In this document: piece after piece, positions 37,001 through 54,449 of the stretch
How the letters are laid out: the number at the start of each line of letters is the position of its first letter
Numbering within the stretch: the first letter of the stretch is position 1
Origin: Litomosoides sigmodontis
Lineage: Eukaryota > Nematoda > Chromadorea > Rhabditida > Onchocercidae
DNA length: 64,000 nt
Direction of reading: 5' to 3'
Assembly (NCBI GenBank): GCA_963070105.1
Contig: OY718805.1
Coordinates: forward strand, 1,426,001 to 1,490,000
Notes under the pieces: generated by a model
Databases searched by the model: none
What the model saw: only the letters and a program-made list of their open reading frames with translations
Told to the model about the DNA's origin: nothing
Translations under genes and position numbers: made by a program

Positions 37001-37020
37001 ATGCATCCCTAATGCTTTAA
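34007..37020 (+). CDS. Secreted protein with C-terminal Dickkopf/colipase-type 10-cysteine domain
   Basis: Proposed exons: 34007-34420, 34652-34763, 35132-35283 (3' end uncertain), 35616-35711, 35856-35940, 36249-36427 (or 36424), 36880-37020; 1179 nt, about 392 aa. Exon 1 has 15 prolines, then serines, then a hydrophobic segment (HCLLLFLTICFMTSG) that fits a signal sequence but with an unusually long, uncharged N-region, so the start is uncertain. The middle is very basic and probably helical (ELRALKKKRKRLRQLRGEV, KAIMKRLKRLEKEM). A TRKRIAKR stretch offers possible convertase sites. The C-terminal domain has cysteines at about 278, 284, 289, 290, 310, 321, 325, 327, 333 and 350: C-x5-C-x4-CC...C...KEGELC...C-x-C-x5-C...C. 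This closely follows the second cysteine-rich domain of Dickkopf Wnt antagonists, with a shortened internal loop; prokineticin-like proteins share the fold. The domain call is firm in pattern; the function is inference. Confidence 0.65.
34013..34080. repeat. (CCACCG)n and (ATC)n codon repeats in exon 1
   Basis: CCA/CCG triplets encoding a 15-proline run, followed by ATC-phase triplets read as TCA, TCG and similar, giving a serine run. They lie at the very start of the proposed coding sequence. Confidence 0.85.
36015..36146. repeat. 66-bp tandem duplication in intron
   Basis: 36015-36080 and 36081-36146 are adjacent copies starting GCGCATGTAC and ending TTATTAGCTA. I count one substitution (GTGGAAA versus GTGAAAA). 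It is recent by appearance and lies in the intron before the CC-containing exon of the Dickkopf-like gene. Confidence 0.95.
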
Positions 37021-40000
37021 TTATTTAATTAATATAATTTGCTTTTTTTTTCTTTTTTCCTCCCTCTCTCTTTCTCTTTCTCTTATGCTGATTAGCGCTT
37101 TCTTTTAAATTTTATTTGTACACTTTTAAACACTCCTCCACACTCATTAAAAAATTATTTTAATCATTGTTAATTTTTGAAAAATATCATACTGTACTAG
37201 GTAATGATGTTGATTTCCTGCTTCTTTCTCTTTCCTTATTTCAAACTGTTGAAAGGAATTGTTTAACATTTAGTTTATTTTTAAATTGAAGAAAAAACTC
37301 ATTTCCATGAGGAATAGGAACAGAGTAAAATATTGAAATTTTTGATGACAGCATTTTTAACAGGGAAATCAGTTCATTTTCAGTAAGTATGACGTAAGTG
37401 AAGAGAGTAGAGTGACAGTGTTGAAGTTCAGTGACATACGCATTTATTGTACAGCTACGTTTTGTTACCCATCACGTTGATCTTTTTTTTTGCCTTTGTC
37501 GTTGTTAAGTGTAGTTCGATTTGACTTTTTTTTTTTCTTGTGTTTTCTGATTTATGCAAAATTCCCTGTGAACGAATTGATTTTTTCGGCTAACTCTTAA
37601 TGATTGTTGCTATTCAGCGGAAGTGAGCAATTTCAAAATAGAGCACATTTGACAATTAACCCAAATTAAACTCACAATTGATGTTAATTTTAGAAGAGAT
37701 CATTTTACAGTGATACGGTATTATCGTATGTGGTAGTGCTAGAAGTTTTGTATGCGTACAGCACACTATAGCATTATCCCTCTTTACTAAATGTGAATTA
37801 AATTGTATTTGCAAAGGTTCAGGAGAGCTCTGTGATAAATTCAGCTAAGCGATGATTATTTCTCACGTACGAATCTTTGGTAATGCAACTTACTTAGTGT
37901 GTTGAATTGCATGATGAAAATGATATTTATTGCCTGTCAAATAATTCTCTTCTTTTTTTTTTTGCAAAATTTTGTTTAATTTTAATTTTTTTTTTGTTCT
38001 TCACATTTTCATTAATTTGTGAATGAAAAGAAAAGAGCGATAGAAAGTAAAAGTAAAAATGAAATATTTGGATGCGTTTTGATCTCGTCATTGTACAAAG
38101 AGCTTCTTCATCTGATAAGCTTAATGAACGTTGTGTTGTGAATGTTGTCTTCTACTGTTACTTCCTATATTACTATCATTTCCTTCCCTTCTTTTCTCCC
38201 TCTCCCTCTGTCGCCTTCTCTCTCTCTCTCTCGTATCAATTCAATCATTTTTATCATTATTTATTTATTATCATTTATTATTATCTATTATTAATTATTA
38301 TTAATTGTTATTATTATTAATTACTATTTATCATTGTTATATGCATGTGTATTATTGCTTTTATTATTTATTACTATCATCTTTATCTTTATTACTATTA
38401 TATCTCTATCTTTATTACTACTATCTTCATTGTCATTAGCTATGAATGAAGATAGTAGTAAATTAAATGATTAAAATTATTCAAACTTGCCATTTAATAT
38501 CAAATTAAGCAGCACTTAGTATTAATTGTGTGATATTAAAGGTTATTCCAAAAAAAAAAGAATTTTTAACTTCTAAAATACATTGTGAGTTGTTTGGAAT
38601 GTTTTGCAGCGTGCGACTTATCACTAATATATGATCAGTAGTTATTTGTTGAATATTATCCCTTTTTTATCAATTTCACTTTATCGCTAAATTTTATCAC
38701 TAATTTCATTGTCCCTTTTAGTGCATCAAATGATCGGCTAATTAAAAGTAAATATTTCTTGCTTATTTTGTCATAAATTAATTTTCAAAAATTTTGCGCT
38801 TTTTCCGTCTTTTATTTTTCTTTTAGATACTATGCCGTGGTAAGTTTGACCGTGAGCTTTTTGTATATTTTCCCTAAAAACGCTCATTTTTCTTTATTTG
38901 ATAATTTTTCACTAATTTTTGTAAAATTTAAATGGTACAATGCTTTAAAGTGTATGTAATTTTTTTTGCTGCTTCTTTTAAATGCTACCTAATTAACCTA
39001 ATTAGTAGTTTCCTGTAAAGAATACTTGTCATTTATCGCATATTCACTTTTTTTTAAACAAAAATTACTTATCATTTCTTTCTCTTTTTCACCGTATCGC
39101 ATAAATTAACAATTTATTTTAATAATTTCACAAAATTTTAAAAATTTATGATCAAGCTTACTTACTATTAATACTTGCAGCATTAGTTGTCTTGCTTTTT
39201 TATAATTTAAAATTATTTGGCACTGATTTTTTATTTCTTATGACGCTAGACTTTCACTTAAAATTAATTAAACTAATTAGTACTCAACGAAGTGAAAAAA
39301 AACTGCTCATTTCTTGTGCAGAATGTTCGATTAAACTCTTTCCTTCCATTTTTCATTCAATTTCATTCCATTTCATTCATTCTTGCAATTTGCACGGAAT
39401 GGATTTTATAAATAACTAGTAATTTATGAAATAAATTAATGCATTACTTTTTACATTCTTTTTCTTTTCTTTGATTGAGCTCTATCACTCAAATGTCATC
39501 GTTATTTTTTATAACAAATTTTACAGTAAATTCATACCAATCATTTTTTTGGTTTTAAGAATATATTTGAATTTGATTGATTGAAGTGCGCTCACTTTGA
39601 TCGCAGCATGTCTGTTTCAGAAATTTTCAAGTTCTTTTTTAAACATTTATAATCAACAATTTTTGCCTTTTTTCACAGTTTAAATGGCTTTTATCTGTTT
39701 TGTATGAAAATTTAGCAAAAAATTTTTTGCTGTTTTGTTCTCAAATATATTTCTCCTAAAATGGTTTATTAAATTTTGCTTCTTCTCCAATTATATTTAT
39801 CGCTTTGTAATAATTTTACCAATTTAAATAAATTATTATTTGTCTTAATTTGCAACTTTTCACTGTTTGCGTGTACTTAAATACATTTACGTTTCCATTT
39901 GAATGCAAATTATTTTTGATTTCAAAAACTGATCGTGGAGTTCTCACTGTAATTTCGCTTTGTATTTATTAATAATTAACTTTCTTCTAATTAGAAATTT

Positions 40001-41622
40001 AATACATTTCAAGCGTGCGAATAAAGATAAATTCAAAGAGATTAAATTGCCACATGCAATTACTACTTGTGTAGAAAATATTATATTTTCTAAAATATTC
40101 AAAAACTTTCATCAATTTAATCCATTAAAAACTTTATGTTTAATTAGAAATTTCAAATACTAAAATAGCAAACTATTCGTTGAAAAGGCAATTTAACACA
40201 GAATCTTTTCATTTCATTTTCAAAAAAAAGAACATTGTCAAATTTTAATGTTTACAACGTACGTACGTGTTTGTTCCAATACCGAACAGAACCAAAAAGT
40301 CAACAGAAGCGTGAATGCGTGATAAAGCCGCGTACCGCATGAGAAGAATGGAAAAAAGTGGAAGCGCAAAAAAAAGTGTCAGAATCTGAGAAATTCATTT
40401 ATTCAATTCAATAATGGAAAAATGCAAAACGATAGTTTTAATTAATTTAAATTAGCCATTAGCATTTTGGTTAGGCAATAGTATTTCGTGCAGAATGTTA
40501 GCACTTTCTTTCCTTCACGTTTATTATCTAACGTAGTTTTCTGCAAAGCATTTTATCAATTATTTTCTAGTTTATTAGATTGAAGATATCCTTTAAACTA
40601 TTAAAATTATCCCAAAATTCACTTGTTTACTTATGAATTTCAATGAAACACGCGGGTCGCTCGTAGTGTGATTAACAGTGAATGATAATTGAAATATTGC
40701 ACTTTTAATTCTCATATCAATTAATCAGTGGACCACCAATGAGGACGAAATTATCAAAAGTTAATAGCAAAGAAAGGTGAAAATTTAAAAATTTTACTGC
40801 TTTTATTTTGTGTTTCATTTTTTTCAAATAAAAGAAAAAAAAAAGACAATTCCTTAATTAATTGATCTATAGTTTCTGTGTTATTTCAGCGAGTGGAGAC
40901 GAGCGGCAAAAGTTTCATTGGTCGATGAGAGATTGTCATGAAATTTGACGTATCTAATGTTTCACGGAAAATAATTCCGACGTTTGGAAACCGGTTTTTC
41001 CTGTTGCAATTTCTGCTGAAAGTGCAAAAAGAAAAGCAAGAGCAATCTGTCGCATATTTTCTTAAAAAAAAAAAAAAAAAAACGAATTTTAATTCGCCAA
41101 ATGCTCGTCATTTTCACTGAAATTTAGCTCATCGGAAATTTGAAATTTCACAAAAATTACAAATTCAGGATTTTTCATGTGAAAATTGATGAAAACGAAT
41201 AATTAAAATTGATTAGATGTGATTATTTCTCATCCGTTTCGTTGGCCTTATTTTAGTAACGGCAAATTCATGTCCATCTCCACTACCACTAGCTGTGTTC
41301 GCAATTAATTCTCGTAATTTCGTGACTGTTCCATTTATATTCCTTCCCACTTACCACTCCCTCAACCACTCTTTTTACCTCAGTAATAGCCTTTCTTCAA
41401 ACTGCGAATTCAAAAATGGGCGATTTTTTGTTGAATTAATTATTGGATAGCGAATTATTGTTGTGTTACCTTTCGAAATGTATTGAAATTTTGCCATAAT
41501 TTCAATTCTTTAATTGAATGTTTGGTTTTGCTTTTTTGCAAATTATTAAGAAGTAAATTACTGCGGTTAATTTTCAAATAATAATTAATTAGGTAGCATG
41601 AAATTTAAAATTGAAATATACA
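37021..41622. other. Intergenic/5' region between Dickkopf-like gene and alpha/beta hydrolase
   Basis: AT-rich with T-rich runs and an imperfect TTA/ATT region (about 38235-38400). Less AT-rich patches are at 40250-40350 (contains the palindrome ACGTACGTACGT at about 40258-40268) and 40885-40990. A TTATTTCAG acceptor at about 40889 precedes a 60-codon open frame at 40938-41120. These could be promoter or 5'UTR exons of the downstream gene, but no family match supports coding. Confidence 0.5.
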
Positions 41623-43611
41623 ATGAATAAATTAGCACCAATTGTCCTCTACTGTCATGGCCTCGGAGCAACAGCACGCAGTGGCACTGCATTGCTCGCA
41701 AAAAAATTTGTAGAAAGTCGTGGATTACAATTTAAAAGGTTAAAATTTTTTCTTATCAGAGAATTTCAATTAAGTTATAATTTCAGTGAAATTTTAATTG
41801 GAATAAAAATGATAAAAGCTTTCTCACAAAGTTGAAAAAACGTGAATAATTTATGATTTCAAAGCTTTTGATCATTTTTTTTCCTTCTATATCACCCTGT
41901 TAGTTCATTACATTGCACCGCTAGAGGGGAAGCTGCCAGTTTGCTTTAGTAGTTTCAAAAATTAAATTATTTAAATTATTTCATTTGCTCAATTTTACAT
42001 TCCTTTTCGATTTTTGCCTTTTAGTATCGAATATGGAAAATTTGAAGATAAAAATTATGTTTGGAATGTTGACGATTGGCTCAATGATTTATTGATGAAT
42101 ATTGATGAATGCAGCAAACAGCAACGATCATCTCTACTTTTCGGCAAACTTCGTTTTTTTTTTTAAAAAAAAAATTACTTTATTAATTTTCGTTTTCTTT
42201 TTCAAAGTTTGTTTTTCAATTTCACTAACCCTTGTTGCTCTTTCTTTCTCTCTCTCTCTCTATGTCTTTCCCTGTCTCGCGCTTATTTTGAATTTTTTAA
42301 AGCCAATTATTAATAATTTCAAGGGATTTTTTTTTGAAATTTCTTTCTTATCAATACATTTTTATAACGTGAAGGTTGGAGCGCTGGCTGTCACAGCATC
42401 CTTCGTGCTACTCTGCTAAAACCACAGGCTATTTGTGGCCTAATGCTTCTATCACCTGGCGTAGGCCTAAACCTCAAATCCTACATTCGTGTTGTTATGC
42501 CACATTTTTGGGAAGACATTTGCGCCGACAAAAAAGTCCCACATCCTACCACTGCCAAGCATTTTCCGCCAATTATGGTCAATCGACAGTGTCTGCAACA
42601 TTTTGTCGATGTTAGAGCATTAGTAATTTGTAGTAATTTGTTTTTGTCTTAGAAGAAAAAAAATTTTTTAAAAAATTACAACAAAAGCAAACGCATTGCG
42701 TAGAATAATTATTGATTGATTAGTTGTTGCAGAAATTTACGCTTTTTTTTTTTTAAAAAAATTTAACAATTTGAACACGAATGGATGGATTTATTTGAAT
42801 TTTGTAATACATCTCTGCTCCTCCTTTCCTTGCAAAACACTTTAGCATTTCCTAATATTTTATTTTCGTTCTATTCTCTAAAATAAAATTGAATTTTAAT
42901 TTTTTCTAAAGCAAAACAGTTAAATTATAAAGCAAAATAAAATTTTAAAAATTTTAATAATTTAAATTAAAAAAAAATAGAAATTAAGACTTGCGTAAGC
43001 AATCGATTGAAATCAATTCCCATTCATTGCCCGGTTAGAATAATGCATGGATCTGACGATAAGGTAATTAATTATTTAATTAGCCAAATTTCACATACAA
43101 TTAGAGGGCATAGCTCAAACGTGCGTGAGATAATTGCATTTATGCAAAAGTTTTAAATATTTAATTAATAACTTCAACAACGAACAACAATCAAATAAAA
43201 GATGCATTACAAGTTTTAGATCGTTCCATTATTAAATGTGGAGAAGTTTAAAAAGAAATTGGAAAGTAAGGATGTTATCCTCTCAGTAATTAATGGCTCA
43301 GGCCATTACTTGCCGGTAAACTAGAATTTCTTTGATTTCAAATTTTAAATTTTCCTCAATTCTTCATCTTTTCGCATCTTTTTTCTTCGCATTAATTCCT
43401 TGGAAAACCATTGCGTTTTCAAATTTTCCATGCATTTATGTTTTATTGAAAGGCGAAAAAAATGCATAAATTGAGTTATTCAATTTTTTCAAAATTATAA
43501 AATTTCGTTTGATAATAAACTGTAAAATTTCAGTTTGCGGCAGAATTTGAAGAATTATTCGATTCGCTTCTTTCCTCAGTGCAACGAACTGATGATAACC
43601 GAATATTGTAA
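41623..43611 (+). CDS. Alpha/beta hydrolase, ABHD10-like (serine esterase)
   Basis: Predicted serine hydrolase related to ABHD10 (a depalmitoylase/acyl-glucuronide esterase in mammals). Proposed exons: 41623-41738, 42025-42143, 42375-42610, 42989-43063, 43220-43315, 43534-43611; 720 nt, 239 aa. The N-terminal strand and oxyanion loop are IVLYCHGLGATARSGT. The catalytic Ser81 lies in GWSAG, assembled across the second intron. Asp180 or Asp181 lies in RIMHGSDDKIVPLL, and His211 in NGSGHYLP. The GWSAG motif appears only if intron 2 uses a GC donor (GCAAAC at 42144); a GT donor 11 bases further on would give no GxSxG motif. The exon 3 to exon 4 junction is uncertain (donor 42611 or 42623; acceptor before 42989). 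No mitochondrial presequence is visible, unlike mammalian ABHD10. AATAAA lies at 43683. Confidence 0.8.
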
Positions 43612-43682
43612 TTTTATTATAATTAGCCTTCCATAATTACTTCAATACTATCTCGCAATTACATGCTTAAGACTTATTAATA

Positions 43683-43688
43683 AATAAA
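43683..43688 (+). promoter_or_regulatory. Polyadenylation signal of the alpha/beta hydrolase gene
   Basis: AATAAA 72 bases after the TAA at 43609-43611. Confidence 0.5.
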
Positions 43689-44959
43689 TACAGAAATGAT
43701 ATAAAACTTTGAATTGTGAAATGAACGATCATTGTAACTGTAGCAATTTGCATAAAGCAATAAATCATTTAATAAGCTAGCAGTGAATGTTTTAACAAAC
43801 ATTACGTAAATAAGCATTGCCTTATTTCAACTTAAATTTTCCACCATTTCGATCAATGTAATTTGATCGATAGCACTGTTCATTTTGCTAATTTACAAGT
43901 TGCTAATGACCGACTGACTGAAACGTAGAAGTTTCGTGTCGATGGTGATATTGAAATTTCAGAGTGAACTGCGTATGTGTTTGTTGAATGGGAGATGAAT
44001 ACTTGAAATGCAAAATTGATAGGGAAGGTGGAGTGAACTTTTGAAATTTTAATTTGATAGTGAAATGTATAGTAGTGATGCATGTGTAAAATGAGCTTCT
44101 TAGGAATTTACAGTTGACAGAAGACAGTAACTAAAACTACAAGTTAACGATAGACAGTAATATGAGGTAGAAGTCATCAGTTGTAGAAAAATAATTTGAG
44201 AAATGATGAGAGGAATAATTGCGCCTATTTGAAGTGAATGATCGATGATTGCTAGTTTTGTATTTACAACTTCTACTATTCTTATGAGTTGGAAACTACG
44301 AAGAGTTTCGGAGGAGAAGAATCAAAGAGAGAGGGAGAGGGAGAGAGAGAGAGAGGGAGAGGGGGAGGGGTAAAGAGAGAAGACAGGTATGAACTGAATT
44401 TAAACAAACAGATCGGTGTTGAAGTAAAACGGCATGATCGGTTGCCAAGCAGCAACAAAACAAAACGGTGACGGACAGCATCCCACTCATCCATCTCTCC
44501 AAATGGTACAGTGTTTAGCATCATCATTTGATAACACCCTCTCTCTTCACTTCTCTCCTTCCTCTCTCTCTCTCTCTCCCTCTCTCTCTCTTCCTGTCTC
44601 CTCAAATGTTTTCTTCGTGTCAAAATTTCAAAAATGAATTTCACTAAAGTATGTTAATGGTACATTTCGATAAAATGTGATTATTTATCGTCCAACGTGA
44701 AACATTCGACGAGCTTAATTACTGTCATTACAAGAAGAGACTGTGACATGAAACACATCGCCCACCCCTCCTAAATCGCAGCGCAAATGTCTCACATCGT
44801 GAAGTGCCAAAAGTGCTGCAGTGCGATAGCGCAAATGTGTCATGCACTCTCTCTGTGAGAACAACTAATTTGATTGTAAAAATGGATCGAATAGTTTGAG
44901 AAAGCGAACACCTACGTTCCATTATACCATCCGTTCAGATCATACGATGACCGATTCAA

Positions 44960-44982
44960 CTCTGTCTGTCTGTCTCTCTGTC

Positions 44983-45041
<59 letters not shown>

Positions 45042-45045
45042 GTAT
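44960..45045. repeat. Compound (TCTG)n(TA)n(TG)n microsatellite
   Basis: CTGT repeats grade into about eight TA units and then about 16 TG units ending GGGTGGGTG. The TA/TG stretch is alternating purine-pyrimidine. Confidence 0.9.
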
Positions 45046-47946
45046 GTCACTATAGCAACATTTTAAAAAGTTCATATTGATGGAAAACTTTGCTCCCCTA
45101 ATGCCGTCATATTATTTGCTGTTCTTTCCATTCATCTTCCTCTTTCCCTTTTCCCTCTCTCTCCCTCCCTCTCTCTCTCTCTCTTTCTGTCCCCCTGGCT
45201 TCTTTTTCACTTAGAACAGTTCTATTTTAGAAATTTGCACAGAAATGTAGTTATAGAAATGTAGTGAAAAAAACACGCAAAGGATTATTGTAATATTAAT
45301 TAATTAATCAAAGCTTTTCTTTTAATTAATGAAAATTCTCATTTACATACTAATTCGCCTCTTAAATCGATAGCATAATTTTCAAATATCTTTGCAAGAT
45401 TTTTGCTTTCCTACTGTTTTCGCTTTTTTTTCTTCAATCCAACGAAATAGTTGTTAGAGGAAAAGTTCAGTGGTTGAGAAGGAGCTAACTTCAATGAAAA
45501 ATCACTCCCGAAGGAATTAAAAAATTTTGAAATCATTGAGGAGAGGGATTGATATGGCGCGCATGTTACGTGTGAGGAGCGGTGGTCGGTCATTGTAAAA
45601 GCCTGAAATGAGGAATGATTGCTCTGTCACTGAATCGCTGGTTCATTTCAGCACTTTCGTCAAAAAATTATAAACAAATTCAACAGCCACTATTTGTTGA
45701 TTTGTTTTCGCTTGTACTTGTTTGCTGTAAAAGTTTATATTTAGAATTTCGTTTTAATGTGCTCAACTGAATTGAAAGTGATCGTTAAGATGAAAAATTA
45801 GTTTTCTATTTCAAGTTTTATGTATGAGAAAAAAATTTTTCAATTCTATCCCTTTTATTTTTGAATCTTTCATACACCGATTTATTACTTATCGCATTTT
45901 GCATAAGTGACAAAATGTAAATTCGAATTTTATTTAACTTCCTCAATGAAAATGTTTTTCTACGGAATAATGAGTTGAAATTTTAGAGGAAAATTGGAGA
46001 AGAATAAGGAGGAAAGTGGTTTTCTCCTTTTCTTTTTTTAATTCCATTATGCCAGTTGATTAGAGCAATCAAAGAATTCCTCTCATTTTTCCTTTTCTTT
46101 TTTGAATTTCTTCATTTTAAAAGCATTTTAGTTAAAATTTCTATGTAAAATATTACTCATAAATTTAAAGCAGGAAATAATTCACCAAGTGTTTGAACTA
46201 AGAAAGTTAGTGTCAAATAACTGGGCAGTGAAATTAGGCTTGAATTTTAACTATGCTTAAATCAATTCGAGCATATTTATTGCTTTATTGTGTTTTATGG
46301 CAGATTTGAAGCATTTTCCGTTCCTTTTTTCCTTTCTAAGTGGAAAATAATTAATTTAAATCATCTAATAACTCTCAGAATTGATAACAAAAATTATAAA
46401 TACTGAAATTTATTGGAATAAAGCCCAAAATTTTATTCCACATCCTTTCGTAACATATTTTACAGTACTTGCTCGTGTTGGAAGTGATTACTGTAGACCC
46501 GAATATGGTAATACACAATGAGATAAAAAATTTATTACTTGTCTAGTTTGTTTTTCTCCTACCATTTGCAGCATAAAATGTTCTTTTTAGCAACTCGAAA
46601 AGATGAAACAACGTGCTGAACATGAAATTTATTTATTATTGCATGAATTGCTGTGGGGGCAATTTAATAAATTTTGTTTTAACTTTCGTCAAAACGTCGT
46701 CCTTATCCTCTCCTCTCTTTCTTCAACTTCCCCTGCTAGTTTTCATGCAAATATTCCTTCGGCATAATTTTCTTCCTGCAAACTAGAACCATTTCTCATT
46801 TCGACATCCTGCGCTACGCACGAAATGAAACATAAAATCGTTTGGTGCAAAATTCTCTTAGCTTTTACATCAAAAAGCAGTTTGTGCTTGCATGCATCGC
46901 GTAGAAAATTACATTGCGTAGAAAATTTATTAAAAAATTTTAAAATATCTTTTTTTCTCTTAGTATGCATCATATTGCATCATAAAAGTCATAAAAGTCT
47001 CTGTAATGCATCATATTACAAAATGCAGTACGATAGAAATAACAGCAATGATCCCAGCGATATGCACGGTAGACGTACAGTAAGCAACAAAAATGTACAG
47101 TACAAATGCTATGGTAATATCTGATTGCTTGATATTTTGATACGCTCTGGCTGTTGTTGATTCGTACGATTCGTACAAACGAATTTTGGAGGAAAAAGTC
47201 AACTAGCTAGTCCCATCTACTTGTCTACATAGTAAATCATTTTATTTTTAGTCAATATTTCTAAAACTGACACTTCGCAATGATAATAGGACGAGATATG
47301 TCTTCAAATAATTCAAAAAACAAAGCTTTATTCTGACAAAATTTATTTTAATTGCGTGAATTAAAACACGTGAAAATTTCCAGTACGTAGCAATTAATTA
47401 GTCAATTCGTCTCGTCACTCGCATTTCCTATTCCTTCCTGTCATTTAAGCTTTTTCTTATGAAACGTGAATTATTGGTTGCTCTCAGTGAATCATTCCTG
47501 CGCAACGTTTTGATGAACTGGCAATGTTAGCAACGAAGTGCTTTACAACGAAAAAACTTATCACAATTTCCTTTAGACAATTTCAAAATGTATCATATAA
47601 ACTCTGTGCTCGTTGTTGGGGAAAAACCTGAAAGTTTAAATGACGGTGTTCCAGTTAGCTTCCTGGAATTGTTGCGAAGGGAAAGAAGCATGGTGAAATA
47701 GCTTAAATTATTGCTTTGAATTCTTTTGATCAGATGATCGAATATGACAGTAAATTGCAAAATTCCTGCAAATCACTCGAAATATCACTCGTAGCTCTCT
47801 CCTTAATTAGTTAAAATTTAAAATTTGTAATTTCAAACTTTAAGTATTCCAATCGACGATTCCTACCGAATTGATAGCTTAGCATTTGTCGCCAAACATC
47901 CATCCCTCTCTTCGATGTCGTCTCTCTGCACTGAACCTGTCAAACT

Positions 47947-47948
<2 letters not shown>

Positions 47949-47978
<30 letters not shown>

Positions 47979-48115
47979 TTATGCTTCATATCATCAAACA
48001 TTTCCGACATATGTGTATGTGTGTATGTGTGTGGGGGTGTGTGTGTGTGTGTGTATGTGTATTTTGCTTGTCTGTCTGTTCGCCTGTCTACGTCTATACA
48101 CATACATATGTAAGC

Positions 48116-48191
<76 letters not shown>

Positions 48192-48202
48192 GTGTGTGTG
48201 TC
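47949..48202. repeat. (CA)n then (TG)n inverted dinucleotide arrays
   Basis: A CA run at 47949-47977 is followed by TG-rich runs at about 48012-48060 and a long TG array at 48118-48202. The CA and TG runs are complementary, so single strands can fold back over a 35-140 base loop. The Cys/Val and His/Thr open frames on both strands come from this. Confidence 0.9.
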
Positions 48203-48230
48203 CTGTAACTTTTTGCAATTTCTATGTAAC

Positions 48231-48398
48231 ATGGGAGGAAAAGCAATCTGTGACACTTTTAGCGACATGGTCGACACACGGCGCGCATCACCGATGCTTT
48301 CATACTGCACGCCATCGATGATAGGACGCGTTGCGTGTACTGTTTTCGTGCTATTTTCAGCAGGCCTTTGGCTAGCTGAAAAGCCTGCGCTTCCGTGA
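48231..48398 (+). CDS. Candidate small ORF with hydrophobic segment (55 aa)
   Basis: Directly after the TG array an ATG opens 55 codons of non-repetitive, GC-richer sequence: MGGKAICDTFSDMVDTRR at the start, then SMIGRVACTVFVLFSAGLWL, a plausible single membrane helix, then a short end. The FSD...GR-x-x-x-x-x-F spacing faintly recalls the cytosolic N-terminus and TM1 of DEG/ENaC channels, but there is no conserved HG motif in this frame and no downstream exon was found. It may be a fragment, an exon or chance. Confidence 0.2.
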   Translation: MGGKAICDTFSDMVDTRRASPMLSYCTPSMIGRVACTVFVLFSAGLWLAEKPALP

Positions 48399-48946
48399 CT
48401 ACAGTGATTAGTTGAAATTTTCCACACATTAGGTGTATTTTAGGCGAAACAATCCAAATTTCCCTACAACATTACTGAAATTTCGTAATGCTTAACTTTT
48501 CCATGAATTACAGTGAATATCGATTGATTCCATTCACACATTTGAACGAAATGAGTATTTGACAGATGTGTGTTTTGATGTTTATCTGAAAGATATTGCG
48601 ACGATCGATAACATCTAATTGTCGTCGCGTGTGAGAACTTCTCCTTCCTTACCTGTTCACACAGCGCCCACACGTTGAAGTGAACTGACGGCGCTATTTG
48701 AAATTGCCGTGCGTTGCTGCGCTATCCTTCCTATCACGCTGTTTTTCATCCCTTTTTACTTTCTTTTTGCGTGAATTACCGCTCAGCACCGTCATTGATT
48801 AATTTCACTTGCAGCTAATTGAATGCAATCAGTTAATTAATTAATTAGTTAGGTGTAGTCAATGATCGAGTGAGAATTGATCAAGGAATTCACGTGCAAG
48901 CAATTTTGGCGTAGTGAAGTAGTGATGAAGAAGGCTTAATTATTCG

Positions 48947-49123
48947 ATGAGGAGGTTTATTTGTGTTGTTCGTGTTGCAGTGGAATTATTCGGAATTGCC
49001 ATTCCTTATCACTCATTCCACGGACGTGTAGATAATATAGGATCGGTTGATTGCAAAGCAGCTAACTTAACGCTATTGCAGTGCTACGATCTTTTTCCGT
49101 CGTTGTACGGTGCCTACTTGTAG
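48947..49123 (+). CDS. Candidate small ORF (58 aa), unrecognised
   Basis: ATG AGG AGG TTT opens 58 codons ending TAG in a locally GC-richer patch. The N-terminus is basic then hydrophobic (MRRFICVVRVAVELFGIAI), followed by two cysteines (DCKAANLTLLQCYDLF). A CGTGTTGCAG sequence inside it (ending 48981) could alternatively be a splice acceptor in the same frame. No family recognised. Confidence 0.2.
   Translation: MRRFICVVRVAVELFGIAIPYHSFHGRVDNIGSVDCKAANLTLLQCYDLFPSLYGAYL

Positions 49124-54449
<5,326 letters not shown>

Larger units (their letters stand above)
43612..47940. other. Non-coding region with simple repeats
   Basis: No supported gene. Contains a GA tract (44325-44375) and a TC tract (44560-44600) about 190 bp apart in inverted orientation, TC-rich runs near 45155-45190, and a short duplicated AGCGCAAATGT motif (about 44779 and 44829). 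A 42-nt open stretch with an acceptor and donor at 46466-46507 is too short to support a gene. Confidence 0.5.

Noticed and set aside
44282..44644. Overlapping frames on both strands around GA and TC tracts
   Set aside because: Composition is Arg/Glu or Leu/Ser from purine/pyrimidine repeats.
46466..46507. 42-nt open stretch between TTTTACAG and GTAATA
   Set aside because: Too short to distinguish from chance without transcript data.
47879..48427. His/Thr-rich minus-strand frame of 182 codons and Cys/Val-rich plus frames
   Set aside because: Driven by CA/TG repeats. The flanking minus-strand residues show no family.
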